Positions 1 to 7,840 of a DNA stretch of 64,000 nucleotides are shown piece by piece (the stretch's first letter is position 1; every line of letters starts with the position of its first letter). This stretch comes from Defluviicoccus sp. (GTDB taxonomy: Bacteria; Pseudomonadota; Alphaproteobacteria; Rhodospirillales; Defluviicoccaceae). The position numbers were made by a program, and so were the translations under genes. The notes below the pieces were generated by a model, which was not told the DNA's origin, ran no database searches, and worked only from the letters and a program-made list of their open reading frames with translations. The stretch covers positions 339,528 through 403,527 of the forward strand of contig JARSSM010000011.1 of the NCBI GenBank assembly GCA_029624735.1, read 5' to 3'.

Positions 1-374
1 ACCTCGATCTCAGCCAGCCGATGGATGATGGCTATACGGGCATTATCACATTCTGCCTGCCGCTAGCGCTGCACTTGGGCATTCGCGAGATCTACCTTAT
101 CGGCTGCGATTGCGACTACGGCCTAGCGACCCCCGAAGCACCGAAGAAGTACTTCTACGATTATTCCCGCCACACCACGAGTACGACCAAGTATGACAGC
201 CTGAAGCGGATTTGGGCCGACAATGGCCCCATTTTCCAGGCCTATCAGGTCGTGGCCGAGCGGTTCGCCGCTGCAGGCGCGCGGATCGTCAACTGCACCG
301 CCGGCGGCCGGCTGGAGGTGTTTCCCCGCGCCCGCTACGAAACCGTCGTCGGCCGCAAAGCGGTCGCTGCTTAA
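1..374 (+). CDS. C-terminal part of an MptE/DUF115-like protein (5' truncated by window)
   Basis: The frame is open to the left edge, so only the last ~123 residues are seen. They contain a hydrophobic helix followed by IYLIGCDCDYG, and end with IVNCTAGGRLEVFPR. This pattern (YLIG-D, then a stretch ending N-T-GG-L-x-x-F-R) is what I know from the DUF115/6-hydroxymethylpterin-pyrophosphokinase-like fold of Maf-type flagellin or surface glycan transferases. A role in adding or handling an activated sugar is inferred. It lies 13 bp before a glycosyltransferase and an acyltransferase on the same strand, which fits a surface-glycan operon. The true start lies outside the window. Confidence 0.55.
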   Translation, partial: LDLSQPMDDGYTGIITFCLPLALHLGIREIYLIGCDCDYGLATPEAPKKYFYDYSRHTTSTTKYDSLKRIWADNGPIFQAYQVVAERFAAAGARIVNCTAGGRLEVFPRARYETVVGRKAVAA

Positions 375-387
375 GAGGGTGCCAGCC

Positions 388-1371
388 ATGCGCAACGATA
401 CCGTCGCCTTGTGTTCGGTCGTCAACGACCCGTTCGTTCCCGGCTTCATCTGCATGGAGCGCAGCCTGCGTCGTACGAATCCGGATTGGGACTTTCCTCT
501 GTTCGTGTTCTATGAAGATGATATTTGCCCACTTTCGGCGGGATCGAGGCAGCTCATCGACAAATACTGTGACAATGTGCGCTTCGTCTGTATCGATGTG
601 AAGGGTTTCGCCGACCTTTTCGAGTATGCGCGAACCGTCATTGGCACGCCGGAGCGGCTCATGCCGGCTTTCTTTATCCTCGAAGCATTTCGGATGAAGA
701 CGTTCGGCCGGGTAATCTGCCTCGACAGCGACATCCTGATCCGCGGATCGCTGGCTGAGCTCCTCATCACCGATTTTCCCTTCTCGGCCGTGCGCGCCGC
801 AGATGGGATCACCAACGAGCCCCGGTCCTTTGTCAACACCGGCCTGATGGTGATCGGGGAGGCATTGTTGCAGGGCTTCGATCTTTCCGCGGCCATCCAG
901 TCCGTACGGGACAAGCTCCCGGCTCCCGGCTCTGGCAAGGCGGACCAAGCCATCATCAACATGCTGTTCGACAACGACAGCATCGGCTACCTGCCCCGCC
1001 GCTTCAATTACACCAAGCGCATGCTGATGATTGAAGCAGGCGCCCTCAACGATTGTGACGCCTATGACGCTTTCCTCACCGCACGCGACATCCGCATGTT
1101 CCACTACGTCGGGGAGAAACCCTGGAACCTCAAGGTCCGCAACGCCGAGAACGGGTATGGTGCGATCGAGGAACTGTGGACCCGTGAACTGATGTCATTC
1201 GCCGAGCGTGACCTTCTGGTCTTTCTCGACGATATGCGCCGCTCTTGGTTCCGACGCTACGCAGATGCCGCCTCCTCCTGCGCTGGCAAGAATGAGGACG
1301 GCGGCAAGGGCGGCAGCGGACACCCGCGCGAGCTGTTCGAAAAGCAGGTCGCGAAGCGGATGGGGTTGTGA
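388..1371 (+). CDS. GT8-like glycosyltransferase
   Basis: A 327-residue protein starting MRNDTVALCSVV at an ATG 13 bp after the preceding stop; a longer in-frame reading would overlap the upstream gene in another frame, so the shorter start was chosen. The centre carries CLDSDILIRG, the metal-binding DxD motif of nucleotide-sugar glycosyltransferases. It is followed by SFVNTGLMVI (the N-x-G segment typical of family GT8) and later by FNYTKR and MFHYVGEKPW (the H-x-x-G-x-x-KPW signature of GT8). It probably transfers a hexose to LPS, capsule or a glycoprotein. Sugar and acceptor cannot be told. The C-terminal tail is rich in Gly, Lys and Glu. Confidence 0.75.
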   Translation: MRNDTVALCSVVNDPFVPGFICMERSLRRTNPDWDFPLFVFYEDDICPLSAGSRQLIDKYCDNVRFVCIDVKGFADLFEYARTVIGTPERLMPAFFILEAFRMKTFGRVICLDSDILIRGSLAELLITDFPFSAVRAADGITNEPRSFVNTGLMVIGEALLQGFDLSAAIQSVRDKLPAPGSGKADQAIINMLFDNDSIGYLPRRFNYTKRMLMIEAGALNDCDAYDAFLTARDIRMFHYVGEKPWNLKVRNAENGYGAIEELWTRELMSFAERDLLVFLDDMRRSWFRRYADAASSCAGKNEDGGKGGSGHPRELFEKQVAKRMGL

Positions 1372-1377
1372 GCACCC

Positions 1378-2196
1378 ATGCCTGACACCGCGTTACTGGA
1401 CGCCGGCAGCCCGGCGACCTTCGGCCCAGCGACGGTTGAAGGTCTGGCGGCGCTCGGCATGGTGATGAAATCCCTTTCCGCTCTGCCCACCACTCTCGAG
1501 GCCGAACTGCCGGTGCGTCTCGCCGGCGTGGCGATGAAGGGGGATTGTGCCGTCGGCGCCTTCACGTATTTCGGCAGCCAGTGCGCGATGCGTTCGGCTC
1601 GGATCGGGCGCTACTGCTCGATCGCGTCCCGGATCGTCATCGCGCCTTCGGAGCATCCGCTCGACTGGCTCAGCACCCATCCGTTCCAGTACGACGGTGC
1701 GGACTCGTTTCGCAAGGCACCGGAATACCGCCGCATTGCCGGTGCGGGCACCTTTGTCGGCAATCAGCGCGACACCATCATCGGCAACGACGTATGGATC
1801 GGCGAAGGCGTGTTCATCAGGAAGGGCGTCACCATTGGCGATGGCGCCGTCATCGCCGCGCACGCCTGCGTCACGCGTTCGGTCGAACCCTATGCGGTGG
1901 TCGCCGGAACGCCCGCCCGCCCTGTCCGCTTTCGCCACCCGGCACCGCTCATCGAGCGGCTGCTGCGGCTGAAGTGGTGGAACTACGACCTCTCGGCGAT
2001 TACCCGGGAGCTCGCCTACGATGACTGCGAGGCGACAGTCAGCCGCCTCGAACAGCTGGCCGAGGCGGGCGAACTGCCGCCATTCACCCCACGCGCCATC
2101 GTCCTCACGCGGAGCCGGGACGAGCGCGGCAACGGCGAAAAAGGTGGCCAGGGCGCTTGTGGCGCAGAGACGATCTCGATGCGCGTTCGAAGCTGA
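1378..2196 (+). CDS. Left-handed beta-helix (hexapeptide) acyltransferase, CatB/XAT type
   Basis: A 272-residue protein starting 6 bp after the glycosyltransferase stop, so almost certainly co-transcribed. It carries imperfect hexapeptide repeats: GDCAVGAFTYFG, ARIGRYCSIAS, then TIIGNDVWIGEGVFIRKG and TIGDGAVIAAHACV. The segment APSEHPLDWLSTHPF holds the histidine region of xenobiotic/CatB-like acetyltransferases, and VVAGTPARPVRFR is the usual coil end. The family uses acetyl-CoA or another acyl-CoA to modify sugars. Given the two sugar genes upstream, O-acetylation of a surface glycan is the likely job. The last ~60 residues after the coil are an unmatched tail. Confidence 0.75.
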   Translation: MPDTALLDAGSPATFGPATVEGLAALGMVMKSLSALPTTLEAELPVRLAGVAMKGDCAVGAFTYFGSQCAMRSARIGRYCSIASRIVIAPSEHPLDWLSTHPFQYDGADSFRKAPEYRRIAGAGTFVGNQRDTIIGNDVWIGEGVFIRKGVTIGDGAVIAAHACVTRSVEPYAVVAGTPARPVRFRHPAPLIERLLRLKWWNYDLSAITRELAYDDCEATVSRLEQLAEAGELPPFTPRAIVLTRSRDERGNGEKGGQGACGAETISMRVRS

Positions 2197-2248
2197 CCGT
2201 CGCCCTTCCGCTTCCCGCCAAACTCCCCCGATGCCGAGGCTCACCGCA

Positions 2249-2800
2249 TCACGACGGGTCGAGCTCTGTATCCCAGTAGAGGAAGTCGCGCCAGCTCTCG
2301 TGAAGATAGTTGGGTGGGAACAGGCGGCCGTTCTGCTGCAGCTCGTAACTCGTCGGTTGCATCGGCGCGCGCCGCGGAAAGATGCCGCAGTCGGCTGGCA
2401 AACGGTGACCCTTGCGCAGATTGCAGGGCTCGCAAGCCGCGACGACGTTGCTCCACTCGGTCCTGCCGCCGCGAACCTTGGGGATCACGTGATCGAAGGT
2501 CAAATCCTCGGCCACGAAGGAGTGCCCGCAGTACTGGCAGGTGAAATGGTCGCGCAGGAACACGTTGAAACGGGTAAAGGCGGGCCTGCGATCGACAGGC
2601 ACGAACTGTTTCAGCACGATCACGCTGGGCAGTCGGATCTCCCGGCTGGGCGAGCGGACCGAGCGCTCGTACTCGGAGATGACGACGACGCGACGCAAGA
2701 ACACCGCCTTCACGGCTTCCTGCCACGGCCACAGCGAGAGCGGGAAATAGCTTAGCGGGCGAAAGTCCGCATTGAGCACAAGGGCCGGATAGTTCTGCAT
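2249..2800 (-). CDS. HNH endonuclease family protein
   Basis: A 183-residue protein starting MQNYPALVLNAD. The N-terminal half (DFRPLSYFPLSLWPWQ, AVKAVFLRRVVVI) is characteristic of a small nuclease family widespread in alphaproteobacterial chromosomes. The HNH domain covers about residues 90-140: a zinc-ribbon pair YCGHS and CEPCN, and DHVIPKVRGG with the catalytic histidine, then N and C-x-x-C-N-L-R-K. It probably cuts DNA, but its cellular role is not established. It lies 127 bp downstream of the Nudix gene on the same strand and is convergent with the acyltransferase. A reading frame extends 64 codons upstream, but that part lacks conserved sequence. Confidence 0.85.
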   Translation of the reverse strand: MQNYPALVLNADFRPLSYFPLSLWPWQEAVKAVFLRRVVVISEYERSVRSPSREIRLPSVIVLKQFVPVDRRPAFTRFNVFLRDHFTCQYCGHSFVAEDLTFDHVIPKVRGGRTEWSNVVAACEPCNLRKGHRLPADCGIFPRRAPMQPTSYELQQNGRLFPPNYLHESWRDFLYWDTELDPS

Positions 2801-2927
2801 ACCCGTTGAGCCGATCGCCACACTAGAAAGCGCAAGGTACGCTACTCTATTTTGCGATCGGATGCCAAAGGGTCTCGGCGTGAAAAATTCATGAAGCGTG
2901 GCGCAGCTGCCGCGCGGCCAAGGAGAC

Positions 2928-3809
2928 CTAACACACAGCCATGAGACGAGCCGTGGCAACCGGCAGCGACCGCATGCCATCCGCAAGCGCAACGTAGTCA
3001 GCGTCGTCCGGATCGAGGTGGCCGTGCCGCATCAGGAAATCGATCACCACGAGGGCGCAATTGAACTTGAACGCGTCGGTATCGCGAACGGTCTCGATGA
3101 CCTGCTCGATCGGCCACAGTTCGAACGACGCGATCTCGTCGTCGGTGTTGACCGGCACGAAATCCTCTGGCACCTCAAGGTCATAGAGATAGAGGACGTC
3201 CCGCCGCAGCCCCTCTGGCTGCCGGGTGGCGTAGGTTATGGTGCCAACCGCTTGGGCAGAACGAATCAAGGCGTCAGTAATGCTCGCCTCCTCGGCCGCC
3301 TCCTTGGTGAGCGTCTCCCGCACGGTGTAGCCCGCCGGCCGGCCGCCGGCGACAAGCTGGTCGAGCTTGCCGGGAGCGGTTGGCTTGGAGAGGCTGCGGC
3401 GGCCGACCCATATCTTGAGGCCCGTCTCACTGCGGACAAAACCGTTGACGTGAACGCCGCTGGCAACCAAGCCGAATCGGGGGACCGCGGCCCGCTCGAC
3501 CGTCAACAGCGCTGTTTCCGATCGGTTTGAAAGCACCGGATAGGGCTCATCGCGCCAACCTCCAAGCAGGCCGCGCGTGCGCACCTGCCGCAGCACCGTA
3601 TCGACGGCCGCTGTCCGCTGGTCCGCGGTCGCAAGAGCGGAAGAGAGCTCCAGTCGCCCGCTCGTCCATTCAAAGACGGCAGGAAACGTGGCCAGAAGGG
3701 CGCCAAAGTCGGGCTCGACAAAGCCCACCACCTCCCCTTCGACAACGAATGGCCGGTAGTCGCTTGGATTGAAGCGGGCGCACGCGCGAACACGATCGAG
3801 GAAGCTCAA
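2928..3809 (-). CDS. Nudix hydrolase with DUF4743 N-terminal domain
   Basis: A 293-residue protein. The start is a TTG, supported by AGGAG seven bases upstream. Residues 1-110 match the DUF4743 domain found before the Nudix fold in thiamine-pyrophosphokinase-related Nudix proteins (FNPSDYRPFVV, the GLVASGVHVNG junction). The Nudix box is GKLDQLVAGGRPAGYT-x-RE-x-L-x-KEAAEEASI. Its KEAAEEAS replaces the textbook REUXEEXGU, as is normal in this subgroup. It probably hydrolyses a nucleoside or thiamine diphosphate derivative; the substrate is unknown. It lies 49 bp after gcrA on the same strand. Confidence 0.85.
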   Translation of the reverse strand: MSFLDRVRACARFNPSDYRPFVVEGEVVGFVEPDFGALLATFPAVFEWTSGRLELSSALATADQRTAAVDTVLRQVRTRGLLGGWRDEPYPVLSNRSETALLTVERAAVPRFGLVASGVHVNGFVRSETGLKIWVGRRSLSKPTAPGKLDQLVAGGRPAGYTVRETLTKEAAEEASITDALIRSAQAVGTITYATRQPEGLRRDVLYLYDLEVPEDFVPVNTDDEIASFELWPIEQVIETVRDTDAFKFNCALVVIDFLMRHGHLDPDDADYVALADGMRSLPVATARLMAVC

Positions 3810-3858
3810 CGGCGGACTCCTGGAACAGCGGACGACGCTGGCACGCCGCTCGTGCTGC

Positions 3859-4215
3859 TTAGCCGTTGCCGCGAACCTTGGCCGGCTTGATATAGGCTAC
3901 GGCGCAGTGCTTGGCGCAATACGGCTTGCCGAGGACTTTTGGTCCGCCGCAGAAATGAAACCCCTCATCTGACGGATTTCCGACCGGCCAGCTACACATG
4001 TCGGCGCTCAGGTTATCAAGGCGGATCACATCGGCGGGCTGCGGTTCTTGCTTTGGCGACTGCCGCCGTTTGGGCAGCCCAAGGCGGTGAACCTTGCCGA
4101 TGACCGCGTTCTTGGTAATCCCAAGCCGCCTGCCAATCTCGCTGGTCGGCAACTCCTCGGACCAGAGTGCCATCAGAACGGCGATTCGTTCCGGTGTCCA
4201 GTCGTTGTTCGACAT
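3859..4215 (-). CDS. gcrA: GcrA cell-cycle regulator
   Basis: A 118-residue protein starting MSNNDWTPERIAVL with GAGGGAG just upstream. The N-terminal DNA-binding domain is the GcrA hallmark (WTPERIAVLMALWSEE, SEIGRRLGITKNAVIGKVHRLGL). The middle is Lys/Gln/Pro-rich. The C-terminal sigma70-interaction domain has CSWPVGNPSDEGFHFCGG and PYCAKHCAVAY with conserved cysteines. In Caulobacter GcrA binds sigma70-RNA polymerase and stimulates promoters carrying CcrM-methylated GANTC sites. The upstream region has a GANTC-containing palindrome and a DnaA box (separate entries). The Nudix and HNH genes follow on the same strand. Confidence 0.95.
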   Translation of the reverse strand: MSNNDWTPERIAVLMALWSEELPTSEIGRRLGITKNAVIGKVHRLGLPKRRQSPKQEPQPADVIRLDNLSADMCSWPVGNPSDEGFHFCGGPKVLGKPYCAKHCAVAYIKPAKVRGNG

Positions 4216-4310
4216 CGCTCCCTCAGCCAGCCAGCCCAGCGCCGAAGCCGCACGGCGGCACAACCTGTGCCACAATCGGCCGCGGCGCGGCCCCACGAAC
4301 GTCCACATTG

Positions 4311-4330
4311 TTGCGGGTTGATTCCCGCAA
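4311..4330. promoter_or_regulatory. Palindrome with GANTC site upstream of gcrA
   Basis: TTGCGGG (4311-4317) and CCCGCAA (4324-4330) form a perfect 7-bp inverted repeat with a 6-bp centre. A GATTC (GANTC, the CcrM methylation sequence) at 4320-4324 spans its centre and right arm. It lies about 95 bp before the gcrA start, within the probable promoter region. Use as an operator or methylation-sensitive site is inference. Confidence 0.5.
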
Positions 4331-4347
4331 GTCCACTACATATTGCG

Positions 4348-4356
4348 TTATCCACA
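4348..4356 (+). promoter_or_regulatory. DnaA box upstream of gcrA
   Basis: TTATCCACA at 4348-4356 is a perfect match to the classical DnaA box, 133 bp before the gcrA start codon and next to the GANTC palindrome. In Caulobacter DnaA directly activates gcrA transcription, so the same link is plausible here. A single perfect box can also occur by chance. Confidence 0.6.
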
Positions 4357-4463
4357 ATATTTATCGCTGGCTGGCGTAAGCTTCGCGCAAATGTTGATGT
4401 CGGGCGTCGGGTTCGCGGGAAACGAGTCCTCCGATCGGGCGCCTGACGCCGAATCGAGAGCGG

Positions 4464-4937
4464 TCACTCACCGGGGCGATAGAAGACGAACGTACCGATG
4501 CAGGCGCACGACGTGCGCGGCCACGCCCAGGGCGGGAGCACTCCACTGGGGTGGAAATCCGTTGCACCGCCGGTGGGATCCTTAAGCGCCCGCGAAACGG
4601 CGCGCACGGCAGTGCGCAGGCACAGCGCCAATCTCGGGTCGGCAAAATCGGCTGGGAGCGGAGGTTCAGGTAGTTCCCCTTTCAAGACCGACTGCAGAGC
4701 AACCAGCCAATCCGCAAACGCAAGGCCGTTGGCAGCCGCGATCGCAGATGAGCCTGGAGGAGTACGCCCTTCGGCGCGGTTGCACAGGGCTGCGGCGATG
4801 CCTTCAAGAGTCCTCACCGGCTCATCTTGCGTCTGGCGGGCTAGGATGAGAGCGAGATGCCGAGTCAAACGGCCAAACGTGATGGCAGAAGCATCGCCGC
4901 CCGCGTCTGGGCGCCGCGAGAGAGTCTCGTCGAGCAT
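4464..4937 (-). CDS. SleB-like (Hydrolase_2) cell-wall hydrolase, probable endolysin
   Basis: A 157-residue protein, the last gene of the phage cluster. The Hydrolase_2 fold is recognisable: LALILARQTQDEP followed by GIAAALCNRAEG (normally LAR-x-EARGEP and VAxVxLNR), FADPRLALC, DPTGGATDFHPSG and IGTFVFYR. The family cleaves peptidoglycan. Gln35 stands where most homologues have the first Glu of the EARGE motif, while Glu39 is kept, so activity may be altered. No signal peptide is visible, which fits a phage endolysin that needs a holin. It lies about 110 bp downstream of the terminase gene. It could instead be a virion-associated hydrolase. Confidence 0.6.
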   Translation of the reverse strand: MLDETLSRRPDAGGDASAITFGRLTRHLALILARQTQDEPVRTLEGIAAALCNRAEGRTPPGSSAIAAANGLAFADWLVALQSVLKGELPEPPLPADFADPRLALCLRTAVRAVSRALKDPTGGATDFHPSGVLPPWAWPRTSCACIGTFVFYRPGE

Positions 4938-5047
4938 TGAACACCTTACTCAAGTCAAGTTATTGGAAGAACGTGAGTTGCGGGAAACGCAGGCGGGGCC
5001 GGCCGCGCTGGCTGCGGGCCGGCGTTGATTGGTGGGGGCGTTGGGGG

Positions 5048-6550
5048 TCAGAGAAGGATCGAAAAATCGTGGTCTGCCGCGGCCACCGGCTGCGATCGCC
5101 AAAGTGTACCGGCCGATGGCGGCCCCGGCTGAGCATGCCGCGACAGCCGGACTGGCTCGTTCAAGAGACAGCCGGCAACGGCGTCGAGGCCGTCATCAGC
5201 CGCTCTGCCGCCTGGCTGCCACTCCCGCATTTCCTCAATGAAGGGCGTCTGCCAGACGCTCCGGTGCACCTGCAGACGATTCGCCGCCAGCACTGCATCG
5301 AAGGCATCGAGGATGCGCATGTCCTTGTTGCGGGTTGAGTTCTTCTCGATAACAGCGCAGTTGAGACCGGCCCGGCGCAGCTCGTTGCGCAGCAGCCCGG
5401 GAAGAAACCGGCCGATCCCGTTGCTCTCCAGCGTCATCGCCGGGATGAACAGTGCCTTCAGGAACGCCGCCACTTGCCGACAGAGTTGGGTCGCCGCATC
5501 GACATCGCCCAACAGCGCCGGATCGTGCTCAAGATAACGGATGCGGTGAAGCCAATAGGCGCCCTCCTCGTCGGTGAACACGGCTGCCACGACACTGGCA
5601 TCGCCCTTGCCGGGGGCCCCGTAAGCCGGATCCCACCAGCACGAGACCGACACCAGCTTGCGGCCGGCGAGCGTCAGCAGCGCCTGGCGGTTGCCCTCGG
5701 CATAGATGAGTTCGTCGTCGTAGGGGCGAAGCAGGTTGGGGTCCAGGCGGCTCTCGGTAATGCTGCGGGGTTTCAGCATCATCTGGCTCTCGAACTTCGC
5801 CGGCCCCGTCCGCTGCCTGACCGCCTCGATCTTCTCGAGCGGAAACCGCTCCGGCCAGCGGCTTTGCCCTCGGTTGAGAACCGCCATCTCCAAGCGCTTG
5901 AAGCCGTCGAGGAACGGACGTGTCTCAGCCACCTCCGCGCGCGCCTCGTCGGCATAAATGGTGTAATAGGTGTGCGGTGTGCCGACGAATAGCTTGAGGC
6001 CGCCCGGAACCAGGACGTAGTCGATCTCGTGCAGGCGCTGGCGCAAGTCCTCACGCTTGGCCGCCGTGTCGCAGGTGTTCGGGACCTCGACATCATCGCA
6101 GATGACGACATCCGCCCGCAGGCCCGTCACGTTCGCGGCGATGCCCTTCGCCAGCATTGACGGGTCGCGGAGCTCGGCCTTGCGGGCTACGGTGAACTGG
6201 TCCGCGGCCCACGTATCGGTTCGCCGCGGCCGCAAGTGGGCCGTCAACGGATGACGCTCGATGATCCGCTTGACGTTGCGGACCATCTTCTTCGCCAGCG
6301 CAAAGTCGCCAGCCAGGACCAGGATGCGCGTGTCCTGCATACGCAGCAACAGCCACGCGCAAAACAACCCAACCAGTGTGGATTTGCCGGAGCTGCGAAA
6401 CGCGAGCAACAGCAATTCCCGATCGCCGTCGCGCCAGCGCTGCATCAGCCAACGCGCCATGGCGACATGCAAGCGCGGCGTTTCGAGGTCCTGGTGCCAG
6501 TTCCAGATCCAGACGAATTGCGGAAAGTCGACCTCCCGCTTCCGGTTCAT
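5048..6550 (-). CDS. Phage terminase large subunit (T7 gp19-like)
   Basis: A 500-residue packaging motor starting MNRKREVDFPQF. Walker A is AFRSSGKST (about residues 50-58) and Walker B is VVICDDVE (149-156). The C-terminal RNase H-like nuclease shows WWDPAYG (Asp307), TLESNGIG (Glu375) and DDGLDAVAG (Asp456). The protein cuts concatemers and pumps DNA into the prohead. A reading frame continues 70 codons further upstream to a TTG overlapping the stop of the preceding gene, so a coupled 570-residue form is possible. I prefer the ATG because the extra part looks unconserved. The catalytic residues are all intact. Confidence 0.9.
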   Translation of the reverse strand: MNRKREVDFPQFVWIWNWHQDLETPRLHVAMARWLMQRWRDGDRELLLLAFRSSGKSTLVGLFCAWLLLRMQDTRILVLAGDFALAKKMVRNVKRIIERHPLTAHLRPRRTDTWAADQFTVARKAELRDPSMLAKGIAANVTGLRADVVICDDVEVPNTCDTAAKREDLRQRLHEIDYVLVPGGLKLFVGTPHTYYTIYADEARAEVAETRPFLDGFKRLEMAVLNRGQSRWPERFPLEKIEAVRQRTGPAKFESQMMLKPRSITESRLDPNLLRPYDDELIYAEGNRQALLTLAGRKLVSVSCWWDPAYGAPGKGDASVVAAVFTDEEGAYWLHRIRYLEHDPALLGDVDAATQLCRQVAAFLKALFIPAMTLESNGIGRFLPGLLRNELRRAGLNCAVIEKNSTRNKDMRILDAFDAVLAANRLQVHRSVWQTPFIEEMREWQPGGRAADDGLDAVAGCLLNEPVRLSRHAQPGPPSAGTLWRSQPVAAADHDFSILL

Positions 6551-6756
6551 GGCCCGTGCCCCCTGATCCCGCGCCCCGTCCTTGGCCGGGACGATCGGCG
6601 TCTTTGCGGTGAAACCACGCCCGGCCTCCCGTTCCGAAAGTGACCTTCTGAGGCGGCCGCATTCATCGCCGGTCGTACCCTCCCGTTCGGGGTGAGAGAT
6701 CGCAGCTCTTTTCCCTGATTCGTTCAGGTACCGCAGCGCGGCCGACTCCGCTCGCG

Positions 6757-7137
6757 TCAAGCCTCCCAGTCGTCGTGCCCGTCAAGCGCCGCCTTGGCCG
6801 TCTCGATCAGCGTTTCGAGCTCAGCATCGGCTTCCGCGGCACCGACCGGCATGGCAGCGCCTTCACCTTCGGCACAGGCGGCAAGCTTTAGCAGCAGCTG
6901 GATGTGCAAAATGGCGGCCCGGCACCCGGACTGGTAGGCGACAAACGACTTTGCGTCCTCAGGAGCCGGGCCCGCGCTGAACCGTCGGTAGGTGTCGATC
7001 GCGCGGCGCAATAGGGCAGGCAGGCCGTGACGTAGATCCTGTCTGAGATCGGACACGGCGGGCATGGCTCGTTCCCGCGGCGATGCGCGGTCGATCTCCG
7101 GACGGACGGGCGAGGCCTTTTTCATCGTTCGAAGCAT
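6757..7137 (-). CDS. Probable phage terminase small subunit
   Basis: A 126-residue protein directly before the large terminase gene. No strong family motif is recognised. It has a basic N-terminus, a helical core (LRHGLPALLRRAIDTYRRF, YQSGCRAAILHIQLLLKLA) and an acidic C-terminus (about residues 100-125), compatible with a DNA-recognising small terminase such as T7 gp18. The call rests mainly on position between the membrane protein and the large subunit, the T7 order. Alternative ATG starts exist at 7125 and 7065, and none has a clear ribosome-binding site. Confidence 0.6.
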   Translation of the reverse strand: MLRTMKKASPVRPEIDRASPRERAMPAVSDLRQDLRHGLPALLRRAIDTYRRFSAGPAPEDAKSFVAYQSGCRAAILHIQLLLKLAACAEGEGAAMPVGAAEADAELETLIETAKAALDGHDDWEA

Positions 7138-7231
7138 CCACGACCGTTGGCAAGCGCTCTCTCACTCTGCGTCGGCGCGCCGTAGCGCGGTCGCCGTTGG
7201 CCGCCGTACGCAAGTCCCTGCCGAGCGGCGC

Positions 7232-7663
7232 TCAAGGTCCCTGAAGCAGTTTGAGCTTTTCGATAAATTGCGTCAGCGCGGGTGAGTTTTCTTTGACGAT
7301 CATGCCGGTCGCACCGGCGATCAGCGCCACCACCCACGGAAGAAAACAGCGGAAGCAGATGCGTGTAAACATTGTCTGTGTCGCTGCAGCCAGGCGCAGA
7401 AGCCGAAACGCTGCACGGATTTGCCTTGCGTTCTCGGGCGTCGCCGCACTCAGCTCCATCAGGTTGGCAATCGCGGCGATAATATCATCGCTTGAATACT
7501 GCCTCTCCAACTGGGAGAGCTTTTCAGCGAGAATTGCGGTCACTTTTCCATCCAGGTACGGCCAGATCGCCTGGACTTGGTGTTCTGCCTCCGCGGTTGT
7601 CATGTCGCGGAACGGAATCCGGATCCGTCGTTCGTCGAGCGGGTAGGTATCGTCGCGGCCCAT
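7232..7663 (-). CDS. Single-span membrane protein, holin-like position
   Basis: A 143-residue protein starting at an ATG preceded by GAGGG. Residues 1-95 are soluble and helical. A hydrophobic segment near residues 106-124 (FLPWVVALIAGATGMIV) is followed by a short basic tail. It matches no family I know. Its place immediately before the small terminase gene is where T7 carries the one-span class II holin gene 17.5, so a holin or other lysis protein is plausible. At 143 residues it is longer than T7 holin. It could also be an inner-membrane or virion protein of unknown role. Confidence 0.45.
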   Translation of the reverse strand: MGRDDTYPLDERRIRIPFRDMTTAEAEHQVQAIWPYLDGKVTAILAEKLSQLERQYSSDDIIAAIANLMELSAATPENARQIRAAFRLLRLAAATQTMFTRICFRCFLPWVVALIAGATGMIVKENSPALTQFIEKLKLLQGP

Positions 7664-7840
7664 TGTCCCTCACTTCTTCGCGGCAAGACAAAAAACAGTT
7701 TGAAATCACCCGGACTGTGACCGGCTACTTCAGGGGCGCTGGGGGCCCCAGTTCGAACGGGCATTGGTCCCGACGATACCGACACCCCCCGCCAGCCCGC
7801 TCCACAACATCCGCCATGAGAGCGAGGGCGGACCCGCCGC

